Below are positions 50,951 through 62,745 of a DNA stretch of 64,000 nucleotides, in pieces; the first letter of the stretch is position 1; every line of letters starts with the position of its first letter. The position numbers and the translations under genes are program-made. Source of the stretch: Microbacterium enclense (GTDB taxonomy: Bacteria; Actinomycetota; Actinomycetes; Actinomycetales; Microbacteriaceae); assembly GCA_038182865.1 (NCBI GenBank), contig CP116226.1:2666001-2730000 (forward strand). Reading direction: 5' to 3'. The notes under the pieces are model-generated. The model did not search any database. It had not been told where the DNA came from and worked only from the letters and a program-made list of their open reading frames with translations.

Positions 50951-51628
50951 TCAGATGACCGGCGAAGGCTCGGTCTCGTCGTCGGCGCCGGCCCAGTCGC
51001 CGGTGGCGAGGTAGACGACCTTCTTGGCGACTGAGACCGCGTGGTCGGCGAACCGCTCGTGGTAGCGGCTCGCGAGGGTCGCGTCGACCGTGGCCGTCGC
51101 CTCGCCCTTCCACGTGTCGCCGAGGACCTTCTCGAACACGCTGATGTGGAGTTCGTCGATGGAGTCGTCGGCGTTGCGGATCTCGTCGGCGATGCGCAGG
51201 TCCTGCGTGCGCAGCAGCTCGGTGAGCTTGCGGGCGACCTCGACGTCGTACTCGCCCATGCGCGTGAAGGTGGTCTTCAGCCCGCGGGGGATGGCGCGCT
51301 CGGGGAAGCGCGAGCGGGCGAGCTGCGCGATGTGCTCGGCCATGTCGCCCATGCGCTCGAGCGAGGCGCTCACGCGAAGCGCGGTCACGACGATGCGCAG
51401 GTCGCGGGCGACCGGCTGCTGGCGCGCGAGGATCTCGATGGCGAGCTCGTCGAGCTCGAAGGCCTTCTCATCGATGATGGCGTCGGCCTCGATGACCTCT
51501 TCGGCCAGGGTGACATCGCTCGATCCGAACGCGCGGGTGGCGCGGTCGATGGCGACCGTGACGAGTTCGGCGATCTCGACCAGGCGGCTCTGGACGTCCT
51601 CGAGGGACTGGTGGAATACTTCGCGCAT
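50951..51628 (-). CDS. phoU: Phosphate signalling protein PhoU
   Basis: A 225-aa protein of two three-helix bundles with the metal-binding E/DxxxD repeats (ADAIIDEKAFELDELAIEILARQQPVARDLR and NADDSIDELHISVFEKVL) and RYHERFADHAVSVAKKVVYLATG. The start at 51628 (MREVFHQS) follows GGAAGG. PhoU restrains the SenX3-RegX3 pair when PstSCAB transports phosphate; senX3-regX3 is divergent immediately upstream. Confidence 0.96.
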   Translation of the reverse strand: MREVFHQSLEDVQSRLVEIAELVTVAIDRATRAFGSSDVTLAEEVIEADAIIDEKAFELDELAIEILARQQPVARDLRIVVTALRVSASLERMGDMAEHIAQLARSRFPERAIPRGLKTTFTRMGEYDVEVARKLTELLRTQDLRIADEIRNADDSIDELHISVFEKVLGDTWKGEATATVDATLASRYHERFADHAVSVAKKVVYLATGDWAGADDETEPSPVI

Positions 51629-51797
51629 CGCGGTACCTTCCGTCGGCGGCACGGCACAGTCGCGTCCCGCTACCTCCGGGGATTGTTTCCAGCGAAGATG
51701 AACGAACGGTGCCGTAACAGTGAATAGTAACGTTCGGCTTCGGCATCCCGTGCCTGAACGGCCGGTGACGTCGTGACCTCGCCTTTACGCTGGAGGC

Positions 51798-53015
51798 ATG
51801 GAACCACCGCAGCTCTCGCTGCTCGCGCTCCTCGTCGGCCTCCTGCTGGGAGGCGGCATCGTCGCCCTCGTCGTCGGAGCCCTGCGAGCGCGGCATCGTT
51901 CGCTGGCGCAGACCACCGTCGATCTGCCCGAGGGCGTGGAGGCGATGCTCGGTGCCATGGACGACCCGGCGTTCGTCTGCGACATGTCGTCGACGGTGCT
52001 CGCGCTGTCGTCGACCGCCGGGGTGTTCGGACTCGTCGCCGGTGAAGTGATCGCGAGCGACGAGCTGCGACGGGTCGCTCGCGCGTCGCGCGACACCGGG
52101 GTGGCCGTCAGCGAGAACCTCCGCCTTCGCCGGGGCGCCGCTCCCGCGGAACCGCGCCTGGTGGCCGTGCGGGCCACGCCGATCTCTCCGCGGCTGGTGC
52201 TCCTGGTGCTCCGCGACATCACCGAGCGCGAGCGCGTGGAAGAGATGCGCCGAGACTTCGTGGCCAACACCAGCCACGAGCTGAAGACGCCCGTCGGTGC
52301 GGTGAGCCTGCTCGCCGAGGCGATCGAGTCGGCGTCCGACGATCCCGAGCAGGTGCGGTACTTCTCGACGCGTCTGCAGGCGGAGGTCACGCGACTGGCC
52401 GGCCTGGTCAATCGCATCCTGAGCCTGTCGCGCCTTCAGGCGTCGGACGAACTGCGCGACGTCCGTGACGTGTCCATCGACGAGGTCGTCACTTCCGCCG
52501 TCGAGGCGTACGCGATCGCCGCCGACTCCGCCCAGGTCACGGTCGTGCGCGGCGGGACGAAAGGACTGTGGGTGCGCGGTGAGCCGCAGATCCTCACCGA
52601 GGCTCTCGGCAACCTCGTCGCCAACGCGATCGCCTACTCGCCGAGCGGGTCGAAGGTGGGCGTGGGCGTGAAGCTCGACGACACCGTCGTCGAGATCGCC
52701 GTCACTGACCGGGGGATCGGCATCCCCGAAGCCGACCAGCATCGGGTGTTCGAGCGTTTCTACCGTGCCGATCAGGCGCGGTCGCGGCGCACGGGCGGCA
52801 CCGGACTCGGCCTGTCGATCGTCAAGCACGCCGTGCAGCGTCACGGCGGCGAAGTGCGTCTGTGGTCGCGCCCCGATCGCGGGTCGACCTTCACCATTCG
52901 GCTGCCCATGTCCGAACCGCCCGAACTCGAACCCGCACGACCCAAGTCCGGGCGCAAGGGCCGCAAGGCCGCGTCCGCATCGCGCACCGCCCCCAAGAAC
53001 GGAGACACCGCATGA
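51798..53015 (+). CDS. senX3: Sensor histidine kinase SenX3
   Basis: A 405-aa kinase: one or two N-terminal membrane helices (about 8-28), a PAS-like region (~45-140), HisKA with FVANTSHELKTPVGA (phospho-His about 167), N-box LGNLVANAIAYSP, DRGIGIPEADQ (G1), FERFYRADQARS (F) and GGTGLGLSIVKH (G2). A basic Pro/Ala tail follows. It senses phosphate status through PhoU and PstSCAB and phosphorylates RegX3. Its stop overlaps regX3 by ATGA. Confidence 0.95.
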   Translation: MEPPQLSLLALLVGLLLGGGIVALVVGALRARHRSLAQTTVDLPEGVEAMLGAMDDPAFVCDMSSTVLALSSTAGVFGLVAGEVIASDELRRVARASRDTGVAVSENLRLRRGAAPAEPRLVAVRATPISPRLVLLVLRDITERERVEEMRRDFVANTSHELKTPVGAVSLLAEAIESASDDPEQVRYFSTRLQAEVTRLAGLVNRILSLSRLQASDELRDVRDVSIDEVVTSAVEAYAIAADSAQVTVVRGGTKGLWVRGEPQILTEALGNLVANAIAYSPSGSKVGVGVKLDDTVVEIAVTDRGIGIPEADQHRVFERFYRADQARSRRTGGTGLGLSIVKHAVQRHGGEVRLWSRPDRGSTFTIRLPMSEPPELEPARPKSGRKGRKAASASRTAPKNGDTA

Positions 53016-53695
53016 CCCGCGTTCTGATCGTCGAGGACGAGCCCGACCTCGCCGACCCGCTGGCCTATCTGCTGCGCAGAGAGGGGTACGAGGTCGAGAT
53101 CGCCGAAGACGGCGCCGTGGCGCTCGCCGCTTTCCACGACCGCGGTGCGGACATCGTGCTGCTCGACCTCATGCTCCCGGGGATGCCGGGCACCGAGGTG
53201 TGCCGCCAGATGCGACTGTCGTCGCACGTGCCGATCATCATGCTCACCGCGAAGGACTCCGAGGTCGACATCGTCGTGGGTCTCGAGCTCGGGGCCGACG
53301 ACTACGTCACGAAGCCGTACTCCACGCGGGAGCTGCTCGCCCGCATGCGCGCGGTGCTGCGGCGGCGGACGCCGGATGACACCGACCTCGACGATCGGGT
53401 GCTCAGCGGGGGTCGCGTGACCCTCGACATCGATCGGCACACCGTGTCGGTCGACGGCAGCGAGATCAACATGCCGCTGAAGGAGTTCGAGCTGCTCGAG
53501 GTGCTGATGCGCAACGCCGGTCGCGTCCTCACCCGCGGCCAGCTGATCGACCGTGTCTGGGGGACCGACTACTTCGGCGACACGAAGACCCTCGACGTGC
53601 ACATCAAGCGCATCCGCTCACGTATCGAGCAGAGCCCGAGCGAGCCGACCATGCTCGTCACGGTCCGGGGGCTCGGGTACCGCTTCGAGTCCTGA
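53012..53695 (+). CDS. regX3: Phosphate response regulator RegX3
   Basis: A 227-aa OmpR/PhoB-type regulator, the same length as mycobacterial RegX3. The receiver has VEDEPDLADPL, VLLDLMLPGMPG (phospho-Asp about residue 52), LTAKDSE and YVTKPYSTRELLARM; the winged helix has LKEFELLEVLM, GRVLTRGQLIDRVWG, LDVHIKRIRSRIE and VRGLGYRFE. It is the likely protein binding the PHO box upstream of pstS and the Pls gene. Confidence 0.96.
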   Translation: MTRVLIVEDEPDLADPLAYLLRREGYEVEIAEDGAVALAAFHDRGADIVLLDLMLPGMPGTEVCRQMRLSSHVPIIMLTAKDSEVDIVVGLELGADDYVTKPYSTRELLARMRAVLRRRTPDDTDLDDRVLSGGRVTLDIDRHTVSVDGSEINMPLKEFELLEVLMRNAGRVLTRGQLIDRVWGTDYFGDTKTLDVHIKRIRSRIEQSPSEPTMLVTVRGLGYRFES

Positions 53696-53710
53696 AGCCC
53701 GACAGCAATG

Positions 53711-53746
53711 ACGAAGGCGCCGACGGAGATCCGTCGGCGCCTTCGT
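53711..53746. terminator. Bidirectional terminator after regX3
   Basis: A perfect 16-bp stem (53711-53726 with 53731-53746), loop AGAT, followed by GGTCTTCCT on the plus strand; it separates convergent genes. Confidence 0.85.
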
Positions 53747-53761
53747 GGTCTTCCTCGTGTC

Positions 53762-54334
53762 TCAGGAAGAGGGAGTGGGCGTCGGGGTCGACGTGATGGG
53801 CGTCGAGGACGAGCTCGGCATCGGTGCCGGCGTGAGCGAGGTCGGCACCGGGGTCGGCGCGAGGGTGCTCAGGTACTGGACGGCGTCGTCGAGGACGGGC
53901 ACCTGGATGAGGGCCCCCTCTCCGTCGCCGGACTGGAAGTAGACGGGGACGGTCGAACCCGGGGCCGCGTCGATCCCCTCGAGCAGGAGCGGCTCGACGC
54001 CGTTGGCGAGGTCGCCGAGGCTCAGGGTGCGATTGGCGGGGACGGTGACCGAGGCCCGCACGGCCGTCGACCCCTCGCCGACCTCGAGGCGCAGCGTCTG
54101 CGGATCGTTGGTCGAGTTGACCACTGCGGCGACGAAGTTGCCGAGGTCGCCCTCGTCGTTCGCCACGATGAGGGCGTTGCGCACATCGAGGGGGCCGGAC
54201 GCCGCGGGGACGTTGACGCCGTCAGAGGCGGAATAGTCGATCGTCGTCGCCTGGGGCGCAAGGATGTTGCAACCCGTCGTGCCCAGCACGACGGCGGCAC
54301 CCACGGCGATGGACGCGATCAGGCGCGATTTCAC
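53762..54334 (-). CDS. Lipoprotein, LpqE-like
   Basis: A 190-aa lipoprotein: GTG 54334 behind GGGAGGAT, signal with lipobox TTGC, then an Ig-like/copper-chaperone-like beta domain (GPLDVRNALIVAND, NFVAAVVNSTNDPQTLRLEVG, TLSLGDLANGVEPLLLEGI, VPVYFQSGDG) and a Pro/Thr/Ser tail (PTPTPSS). It lies divergent from carD, matching the mycobacterial order lpqE-carD-ispD-ispF-cysS-rlmB. LpqE has been linked to copper homeostasis; whether that holds here is unknown. Confidence 0.8.
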   Translation of the reverse strand: MKSRLIASIAVGAAVVLGTTGCNILAPQATTIDYSASDGVNVPAASGPLDVRNALIVANDEGDLGNFVAAVVNSTNDPQTLRLEVGEGSTAVRASVTVPANRTLSLGDLANGVEPLLLEGIDAAPGSTVPVYFQSGDGEGALIQVPVLDDAVQYLSTLAPTPVPTSLTPAPMPSSSSTPITSTPTPTPSS

Positions 54335-54504
54335 GGATCCTCCCAGGACGACAGACGGCACGACATCATCCTACGGGGTCGTTGCACCGCGGTCCGCTCG
54401 TGGGCGCCCTCTCGCGCGCGTGCGTTGCCCCTCGGCGGGGAGGGCGGAACCTTAGCGCATGAGGGCCTGTGGTATCCTGGATGTTGCCGAAAGGACATAA
54501 CTCC

Positions 54505-54987
54505 ATGCTTTTTGAGGTTGGCGAGACCGTCGTTTACCCGCACCATGGCGCGGCCACGATCATCGAGGTCAAAGAACGCGTCATCAAGGGCGAGACGAAG
54601 AAGTATCTGAAGCTCAACGTCACGCAAGGCGACCTCGTGATCGAGGTTCCCGCCGACAACGTCGACCTGGTCGGCGTGCGTGACGTGATCGGCAAAGAGG
54701 GTCTCGATCGCGTCTTCGACGTGCTGCGCGCACCGTTCACCGAAGAGCCCACCAACTGGTCGCGTCGCTACAAGGCGAACCTCGAGAAGTTGGCTTCGGG
54801 CGACGTCATCAAGGTGAGCGAGGTCGTGCGTGACCTCTGGCGCCGTGATCAGGATCGTGGCCTCTCCGCGGGCGAGAAGCGCATGCTCGCGAAGGCGCGC
54901 CAGATCCTCGTGTCGGAGCTTGCTCTGGCCGAGAAGACCGACGAAGACCGTGCGAGCGTCGTGCTCGACGAGGTCCTCGCGTCCTGA
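54505..54987 (+). CDS. carD: RNA-polymerase-binding transcription factor CarD
   Basis: A 160-aa protein. The N-terminal Tudor-like RNAP-interaction domain (FEVGETVVYPHHGAATIIEV) is followed by the helical DNA-binding part (NWSRRYKANLEKLASGDV, VVRDLWRRDQDRGLSAGEKRMLAKAR), with the Trp that stabilises the open promoter complex (W in NWSRR/DLWRR region). ATG 54505 follows AAAGGACA; the frame upstream is not conserved. CarD controls rRNA and stringent-response genes. Confidence 0.97.
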   Translation: MLFEVGETVVYPHHGAATIIEVKERVIKGETKKYLKLNVTQGDLVIEVPADNVDLVGVRDVIGKEGLDRVFDVLRAPFTEEPTNWSRRYKANLEKLASGDVIKVSEVVRDLWRRDQDRGLSAGEKRMLAKARQILVSELALAEKTDEDRASVVLDEVLAS

Positions 54988-55048
54988 GACGCTTCCGACG
55001 CCCGCCGCTCCCTCCGAGTGGCGGGCGTCGTCGCGCTAGCGTGGGGGA

Positions 55049-56230
55049 GTGATCCCCGTGCCCCCTCCGCGCCTCGCAGTCGTCGTCGTCGCCGCCGGTT
55101 CCGGCACTCGCCTGAACGGCGGGGCGCCCAAGGCGTTCGTCGCCCTCGATGAGTGGACGATTCTGCGGCACGCGCTCGCGGGGGTGTTCGCCGCGCCCCC
55201 GGCGCAGGTGGTCGTGGTGGTCCCTTCCGGCTTCGAGGACGCCGCCCGCGCTGATGCTCTCGCCGTGGCAGATGATCGCGACGATCTTCTGAGCATCGTC
55301 GTCGGCGGTCGGACCCGTCAGGAGTCGGTGGCTGCCGGCCTCGCGGCCCTGGGCGACGAGGTCGAATGGGTCCTCGTGCACGACGCGGCGCGCGCCCTGA
55401 CTCCCGTCGCCGTGTTCGAGCGGGTCATCGACTCCCTCCAGCACGGAGCCCCGGCCGTCATCCCCGCGCTCCCCGTGGTCGACACCATCAAACGCGTGGA
55501 CACCGACGGCGTGATCGTCGCCGCTGTCGATCGCGCCGAGCTCGCGGCCGCGCAGACGCCGCAGGGCTTCCGGCGCGAGGTGCTCGCGGCGGCGGTCTCG
55601 GCCGCAGACGCCGACCACACCGACGACGCGGCCCTGGTGGCTGCCGCCGGCCACACGGTCGTGACGGTCGCCGGGGATGCGAACTCCTTCAAGATCACGA
55701 CCACCCCCGACCTCGAGCGCGCGCGGGGTCTCGTTCGCGCCGACCGCTCGGCCCTGCTCGCGCCGCGTGTCGGTATCGGTACCGACGTCCACGGGTTCGG
55801 CGGCGAGGGATCCCTCTGGCTCGCAGGCCTCGAGTGGCCGGGTGAGCAGGCCCTCTCCGGTCACTCCGACGGAGACGCCGTGGCCCACGCGATCGTCGAC
55901 GCCCTGCTGGCCGCGGCCGGCCTGGGCGACATCGGGACGCACTTCGGCACGGATCGCCCCGAGTTCGCCGGCGCCCATGCCCCCGCGTTCCTGTCGCACA
56001 CGCTGGGGCTGCTGGAGGCGGCCGGGTGGCGCGTCGGCAACGTCTCCGTCCAGGTGCAGGCGAACCGCCCACGCTTCGCCGGTCGCCGTCTCGAGGCGGA
56101 ACAGGTGCTGTCGAGCGCTCTCGGCGGAGCGCCCGTCTCGGTCAGCGCCACCACCACCGACGGTCTCGGCTTCACTGGCCGCACCGAGGGGGTTGCCGCG
56201 TTCGCGACGGCGATGGTGATCGCGCTCTAG
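55049..56230 (+). CDS. ispDF: Bifunctional IspD/IspF (MEP cytidylyltransferase / MECDP synthase)
   Basis: A 393-aa fusion. Residues ~8-225 are IspD: VVAAGSGTRLNGGAPKAFV, GGRTRQESV, VLVHDAARAL, VDTIKRV, AQTPQGF. Residues ~235-393 are IspF: VGIGTDVHGF, LSGHSDGDAVAHAI (metal ligands Asp and His), GDIGTHF and TTTDGLGFTGR. It performs steps 3 and 5 of the non-mevalonate isoprenoid pathway. In mycobacteria ispD and ispF are separate neighbours; fusion occurs in several actinobacteria. GTG 55049 or 55058. Confidence 0.96.
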   Translation: MIPVPPPRLAVVVVAAGSGTRLNGGAPKAFVALDEWTILRHALAGVFAAPPAQVVVVVPSGFEDAARADALAVADDRDDLLSIVVGGRTRQESVAAGLAALGDEVEWVLVHDAARALTPVAVFERVIDSLQHGAPAVIPALPVVDTIKRVDTDGVIVAAVDRAELAAAQTPQGFRREVLAAAVSAADADHTDDAALVAAAGHTVVTVAGDANSFKITTTPDLERARGLVRADRSALLAPRVGIGTDVHGFGGEGSLWLAGLEWPGEQALSGHSDGDAVAHAIVDALLAAAGLGDIGTHFGTDRPEFAGAHAPAFLSHTLGLLEAAGWRVGNVSVQVQANRPRFAGRRLEAEQVLSSALGGAPVSVSATTTDGLGFTGRTEGVAAFATAMVIAL

Positions 56231-56688
56231 AGCTCGCGCGTCATGAAGGTCGACAGAGGATCCGGCTCATACGGCGGGAACGGAGGGCACTCGACGAAGC
56301 CCTCGCTGGCGTACAGCCGGCGGGCGGCGACGAAATCGTCGGTGCTCCCGGTCTCCAGCCACAGACTCCGGATGCCACGCTCTCGCGCCTCGGTCACGAG
56401 GTGGCGCAGGAGTGCCCGTCCGATCCCCTGGCCGAGGAACCGGTCCTCGACCCGCATCGATTTGAGCTCGGCCCGATCGTCGTCGAGGACCGACAGGGCA
56501 CCGATCCCCGCCAGCTCCCCGTCCACCCAGGCTGACCACAGCTGGATGCCGGCGCCGCTGAGCCCGTCCAGGTCGAGCGCATGCATGCTCTCGGGCGGGG
56601 TGTTCTCGAGCATGCCGCTGAGGTGGGCGGTGACAAGGGTGCGCGTGGCGACACCGGAGAGGTCGTCGGGGCGGATCTCGAGGGGCAC
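56227..56688 (-). CDS. GNAT-family N-acetyltransferase
   Basis: A 153-aa GNAT: WVDGELAGIGALSV (strand 4), AELKSMRVEDRFLGQGIGRALLRHL (motif A, with R/Q-x-x-G-x-G as GQGIGR) and SLWLETGSTDDFVAARRLYASEGF (motif B). It acetylates an amine with acetyl-CoA; substrate unknown. Its stop shares the CTAG with the stop of ispDF on the other strand. Confidence 0.9.
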   Translation of the reverse strand: MPLEIRPDDLSGVATRTLVTAHLSGMLENTPPESMHALDLDGLSGAGIQLWSAWVDGELAGIGALSVLDDDRAELKSMRVEDRFLGQGIGRALLRHLVTEARERGIRSLWLETGSTDDFVAARRLYASEGFVECPPFPPYEPDPLSTFMTREL

Positions 56689-56756
56689 CTGTCGAGCGTA
56701 CTGAGGTCGTGTTACAGGCTCGGGTCGCGGACAGGGGCGGCCGGTAGGCTAGGGCG

Positions 56757-58143
<1,387 letters not shown>

Positions 58144-58151
<8 letters not shown>

Positions 58152-59142
58152 GCCAGGACGCCCGGGCGCACGTAACCCCGGCAAGAAGAAGGGCCCCCTC
58201 AAGGGGACCGGCGGGCACTCCCGCAAGGCGCTCGAGGGCCGCGGCCCCACCCCCAAGGCGGAGGACCGCGCCTGGCACCCCGCCGGCAAGCGCAAGGCCG
58301 CAGAGGAGCGGTACGCCGCTGCCGGCGGCAAGGGCCGGCCCGGTGTCCGCGCGGTCGGGAGCAACTCCACCCGCAAGAGTCCCAAGGCTGCCGACGACAC
58401 CGAAACCGTCACCGGCCGCAACTCGGTGCTCGAGGCGCTGCGCGCGAAGATCCCCGCCACCGCGTTCTACATCGCGCAGCGCGTCGAGATGGACGACCGC
58501 GTCAAAGAGATGCTGTCGATCGCGACCAACCGGGGCATCCCCGTCCTCGAGGTCACGCGTCCGGAGCTCGACCGTATGGCCGGGTTCGACGGCGTGCACC
58601 AGGGCGTCGCGCTGAAGGTGCCGCCGTACACGTACGCGCACCCGCAAGATCTCCTCGAGCAGATCATCGACCGCGGAGAGGTTCCGCTGCTGGTCGCCCT
58701 CGACGGGGTGACCGACCCGCGCAACCTCGGCGCGATCATCCGCTCGACCGGTGCCTTCGGCGGGCAGGGGCTGATCCTTCCGCAGCGCCGCTCCGCGAGC
58801 GTCAACTCGGCCGCGTGGAAGACCAGCGCGGGCGCGGCGGCGCGCATCCCGGTGGCCCTCGCGGCGAACCTCACCGCGACGCTGAAAGAGTTCAAGAAGC
58901 AGGGCGTCTTCGTGCTCGGTCTCGCCGGTGACGGCGATGTCTCCCTGCCGGAGCTCGAGCTGGCCGATCGTCCCGTGGTGATCGTCGTCGGCTCCGAGGG
59001 CAAGGGCTTGTCGCGCCTGGTCACGGAGACGTGCGACCAGGTCGTGTCGATCCCCATCTCCACCGCCACCGAATCGCTGAACGCCGGCATCGCGGCATCC
59101 GTGGCCCTGTACCAGGTGTCGACGCTCCGCGCGGCGCGCTGA
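58144..59142 (+). CDS. rlmB: 23S rRNA 2'-O-methyltransferase RlmB/TrmH family
   Basis: A 332-aa SPOUT enzyme. A basic disordered lead (residues 1-~82, rich in K, G and R) precedes the substrate-binding domain (GRNSVLEALRAK). The knotted core has LDGVTDPRNLGAIIRSTGAFG, VVIVVGSEGKGLSRL and IPISTATESLNAGIAASVALY (motifs 1-3). It modifies a guanosine of 23S rRNA. The start overlaps cysS by 8 bp. Confidence 0.94.
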
Positions 59143-59172
59143 CCCCACCCGACCGATCCCGAGAGGAACGAC

Positions 59173-59814
59173 ATGACCCGTATCGCCGTCATCGGAGGCA
59201 CCGGCTACGCCGGGAGCCACATCGTCACCGAGGCCGTCCGCCGCGGACACACCGTGGTCTCGATCGCCCGCTCGGTTCCCGCCGAGCGCATCGAGGGGGC
59301 GACATATCTCGAAGGCACCGTCCTCGACGTGCCCGGCCTCATCGCCCAGCTCGAGGGCGTCGAGGTCGTCGTGTCGGCGGTCGCACCACGCGGTGACATG
59401 GAGGGCAAGCTGCGCCCCGCCATCGCCGAGCTCGTGACGGCCTTGCCCGAGAACGTCCGCGTGGGCGTCGTCGGCGGCGCCGGCGGATCGCTCGTGGCCG
59501 AGGGTGGGCCGCGCCTCATCGACACCGAGGGCTTCGCCGAGGAGTACAAGCCCGAGGCCCGCGAGGCCATCGGCATCCTCGAGGACCTCCAGGCCGACGA
59601 CACCGGTCGCGACTGGTTCTACATCCACCCCGCCGGCGGCTTCGGCTCGTGGGCCCCGGGGGAGCGCACCGGCTCCTACCGCGACGGCGGCGACGTGCTC
59701 GTCGTCGACGAGAAGGGCGACTCGTTCATCGGCGGCGCCGACTTCGCCGTCGCCGTCCTCGACGAGATCGAGAACCCGAAGCACACCCGAGGTCGCTTCA
59801 CCGTCGGGTACTGA
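59173..59814 (+). CDS. NAD(P)-binding atypical SDR / NmrA-like oxidoreductase
   Basis: A 213-aa protein with IAVIGGTGYAGSHIV (GxxGxxG, residues ~4-18), TVVSIARS and VVVSAVAPRG, a Rossmann fold of the NAD(P)H-binding SDR-a5 group. Preceded by GAGAGGAAC. Not an obvious catalytic dehydrogenase (no YxxxK), so perhaps a sensor or quinone reductase. Confidence 0.85.
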   Translation: MTRIAVIGGTGYAGSHIVTEAVRRGHTVVSIARSVPAERIEGATYLEGTVLDVPGLIAQLEGVEVVVSAVAPRGDMEGKLRPAIAELVTALPENVRVGVVGGAGGSLVAEGGPRLIDTEGFAEEYKPEAREAIGILEDLQADDTGRDWFYIHPAGGFGSWAPGERTGSYRDGGDVLVVDEKGDSFIGGADFAVAVLDEIENPKHTRGRFTVGY

Positions 59815-59826
59815 CCCGCTCGTCCA

Positions 59827-59878
59827 CGACGGAGGCCGTGGCATCCCGGATCGTTTCCGGATGCCACGGCCTCCGTCG
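59827..59878. terminator. Terminator after the SDR-like gene
   Basis: A perfect 20-bp stem (59827-59846 with 59859-59878), 12-nt loop, followed by TTTCGG. Confidence 0.85.
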
Positions 59879-59905
59879 TTTCGGCTGGACGTCCGGGCCG
59901 GCGGT

Positions 59906-59996
59906 GCATCGCGAGATCACCCGATCGGCGCGAGGTCACACGATCCGCGATGCCACGATCGCGTGACCTCGGCGGGATCGTGTGATCTCGCGATGC
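59906..59996. repeat. Large imperfect palindrome built from a repeated GCGAGRTCACMCGATC unit
   Basis: The outer arms GCATCGCGAGATCAC (59906-59920) and GTGATCTCGCGATGC (59982-59996) are perfect complements. The next ~19 bp on each side pair about 80%. Each arm holds two copies of a unit like GCGAGGTCACACGATC, so four copies occur, two per strand. It resembles a REP/MITE-type intergenic repeat. Confidence 0.65.
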
Positions 59997-60020
59997 GTCG
60001 TGCGCGCGGAGGGCGGCGAC

Positions 60021-61343
60021 TCAGACGAGGTCGCGCCAGTCCACGACGTCGGTGTCTGTCGTGGGCACTTCGCCCGTGGCGGGGGCATCGGCGTCGGAGA
60101 CGGTCGGCAGCGACATCGTGTCCGTCGGCGGGCCCATCACCGTGGCCTCGTCGCGCCGGTGACGCAGCACGTCGTCGATGTAGGAGGTGACGACCTCGGC
60201 CAGGGGCACCGAGCGCCCCCGCGCCTGCGACATGTACCAGCGGTGCTCGAGCACCTGATGGAACACCTCGGCGGGCTCGAGCTTGGCGCGGAGGTCGAAG
60301 GGGATCGACATCACGATCGGCTCGAACACCCGGGTGAGCCACTCGTGGGCGACCATCTCCTCGTCGGCGCCGAGCCGCGAGACTCGGGCACGGAACTCGT
60401 CGAGGTCGTTCAACAGACGCCGGGCTTGGTTCTCTTCGACGTCGAGTCCGGTCAGCCGCAGCAGACGGCGCTGGTGGTGTCCGGCATCCACGACCTTCGG
60501 CTGGATCGAGACGCGGGTGCCGTCGCTCGTCGTGCTGATCGACATCTCGCCGATGTCGAACCCGAGGGCGTTCAGCCGGTGCACGCGTTCGGTGATGCGC
60601 CAGGACTCGTCGACAGCGAACGATTCCTTGTCGGTGAGAGCGCCCCACAGGGAGTGGTAGGACGACACGAGTCCGTCAGCGATGGCCACCGCATCCAGTC
60701 CGCCCTCGAGGCGACCGCCGGCCTCGAGGTCCATGATCTCGCCGGCGATGTTGGTGCGCGCGATGTCGAGATCGTGTGCCCGCTGCCCGGGGCTCAGACG
60801 GTTGCCGTGCAACTCGCCGGTCTCGGCGTCCACGAGGTATGCCGCGAACTCGCCGGCGTCACGGCGGAACAGGGTGTTCGACAGAGAGACATCGCCCCAG
60901 TAGAAGCCGACGTTGTGCAGTCGCACCAGGAGCACGGCGAGAGCGTCGACCAGACGGGTGGCGGTATGAGGCCGCAGCACCTGCGTGAACAGGGCGCGGT
61001 AGGGGAGCGAGAAGCGCAGGTGCGCGGTCACGAGCGCCGCGGGCAGGGGGCGGCCCGAGGCATCCGTGCGTCCGGCGATGACGGCGATGCGGTCGACGCA
61101 GGGCGCGTCGAGCCGGTCGAGGTTGCCGAGCATGTCGTACTCGCGGCGAGCCATCTCTTCGGTGGTCTCTTTGATCGCGACGACGCGGCCGGACAGGTTC
61201 GCGAAGCGGACGAGGTGTCGAGAGATGCCTTTGGGCAGCGCCACGATGTGGTTGCTCGGCCAGTCGGCCAGCGAGGTCGACCAGGGGAGCTGCAGGAGCC
61301 CGGGGTCGACGGCGCTGGCGGTGATGCGGAGGGATTCGGACAC
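60021..61343 (-). CDS. DUF4032 kinase-like protein
   Basis: A 440-aa protein with a protein/lipopolysaccharide-kinase-like fold at residues ~45-210: GRVVAIKETTEEMARREYDML (catalytic Lys and Glu), LLVRLHNVGFYWGDVSLSN (HxD-like loop with Asp and Asn) and AYLVDAETGEL (DxE replacing DFG). The C-terminal DUF4032 part holds YHSLWGALTDKESF, VVDAGHHQRRLLRLTG and EVFHQVLEHRWYMSQ. Common in actinobacteria; kinase activity is plausible but unproven. It ends beside the palindrome at 59.9-60.0 kb. Confidence 0.85.
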   Translation of the reverse strand: MSESLRITASAVDPGLLQLPWSTSLADWPSNHIVALPKGISRHLVRFANLSGRVVAIKETTEEMARREYDMLGNLDRLDAPCVDRIAVIAGRTDASGRPLPAALVTAHLRFSLPYRALFTQVLRPHTATRLVDALAVLLVRLHNVGFYWGDVSLSNTLFRRDAGEFAAYLVDAETGELHGNRLSPGQRAHDLDIARTNIAGEIMDLEAGGRLEGGLDAVAIADGLVSSYHSLWGALTDKESFAVDESWRITERVHRLNALGFDIGEMSISTTSDGTRVSIQPKVVDAGHHQRRLLRLTGLDVEENQARRLLNDLDEFRARVSRLGADEEMVAHEWLTRVFEPIVMSIPFDLRAKLEPAEVFHQVLEHRWYMSQARGRSVPLAEVVTSYIDDVLRHRRDEATVMGPPTDTMSLPTVSDADAPATGEVPTTDTDVVDWRDLV

Positions 61344-61365
61344 GGTGTCTCCGGGGAAAACAGGT

Positions 61366-61414
61366 GCGGCGCGTCTTCGTCCCGTGACCTGAGTCAGGAA
61401 CGAAGACGCGCCGC
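61366..61414 (-). terminator. Terminator of the MsmK/UgpC-type ABC ATPase gene
   Basis: A perfect 15-bp stem (61366-61380 with 61400-61414), 19-nt loop, 14 bp after the stop. Confidence 0.75.
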
Positions 61415-61427
61415 AGCGGTGCGTCGG

Positions 61428-62531
<1,104 letters not shown>

Positions 62532-62745
62532 TTTCTCTTCTCCTTCACCGGCAGGTACGTGCCGGACGATCCGTAGTGAATGGAATGAGCGGGGGCGACC
62601 CCGCGCGCCCGACGTTGGACGCAAGGGTCAGTATGTCATGCGTCTGGGCTTTTCTCAGCCAGCCTGGCTAGCATCGATGCTCGTTCGCCCCAACCCGAGC
62701 GTTCCCCAGATTTGTTGCGGCCACTGTCCGTGCCCGAGAGGTTCC

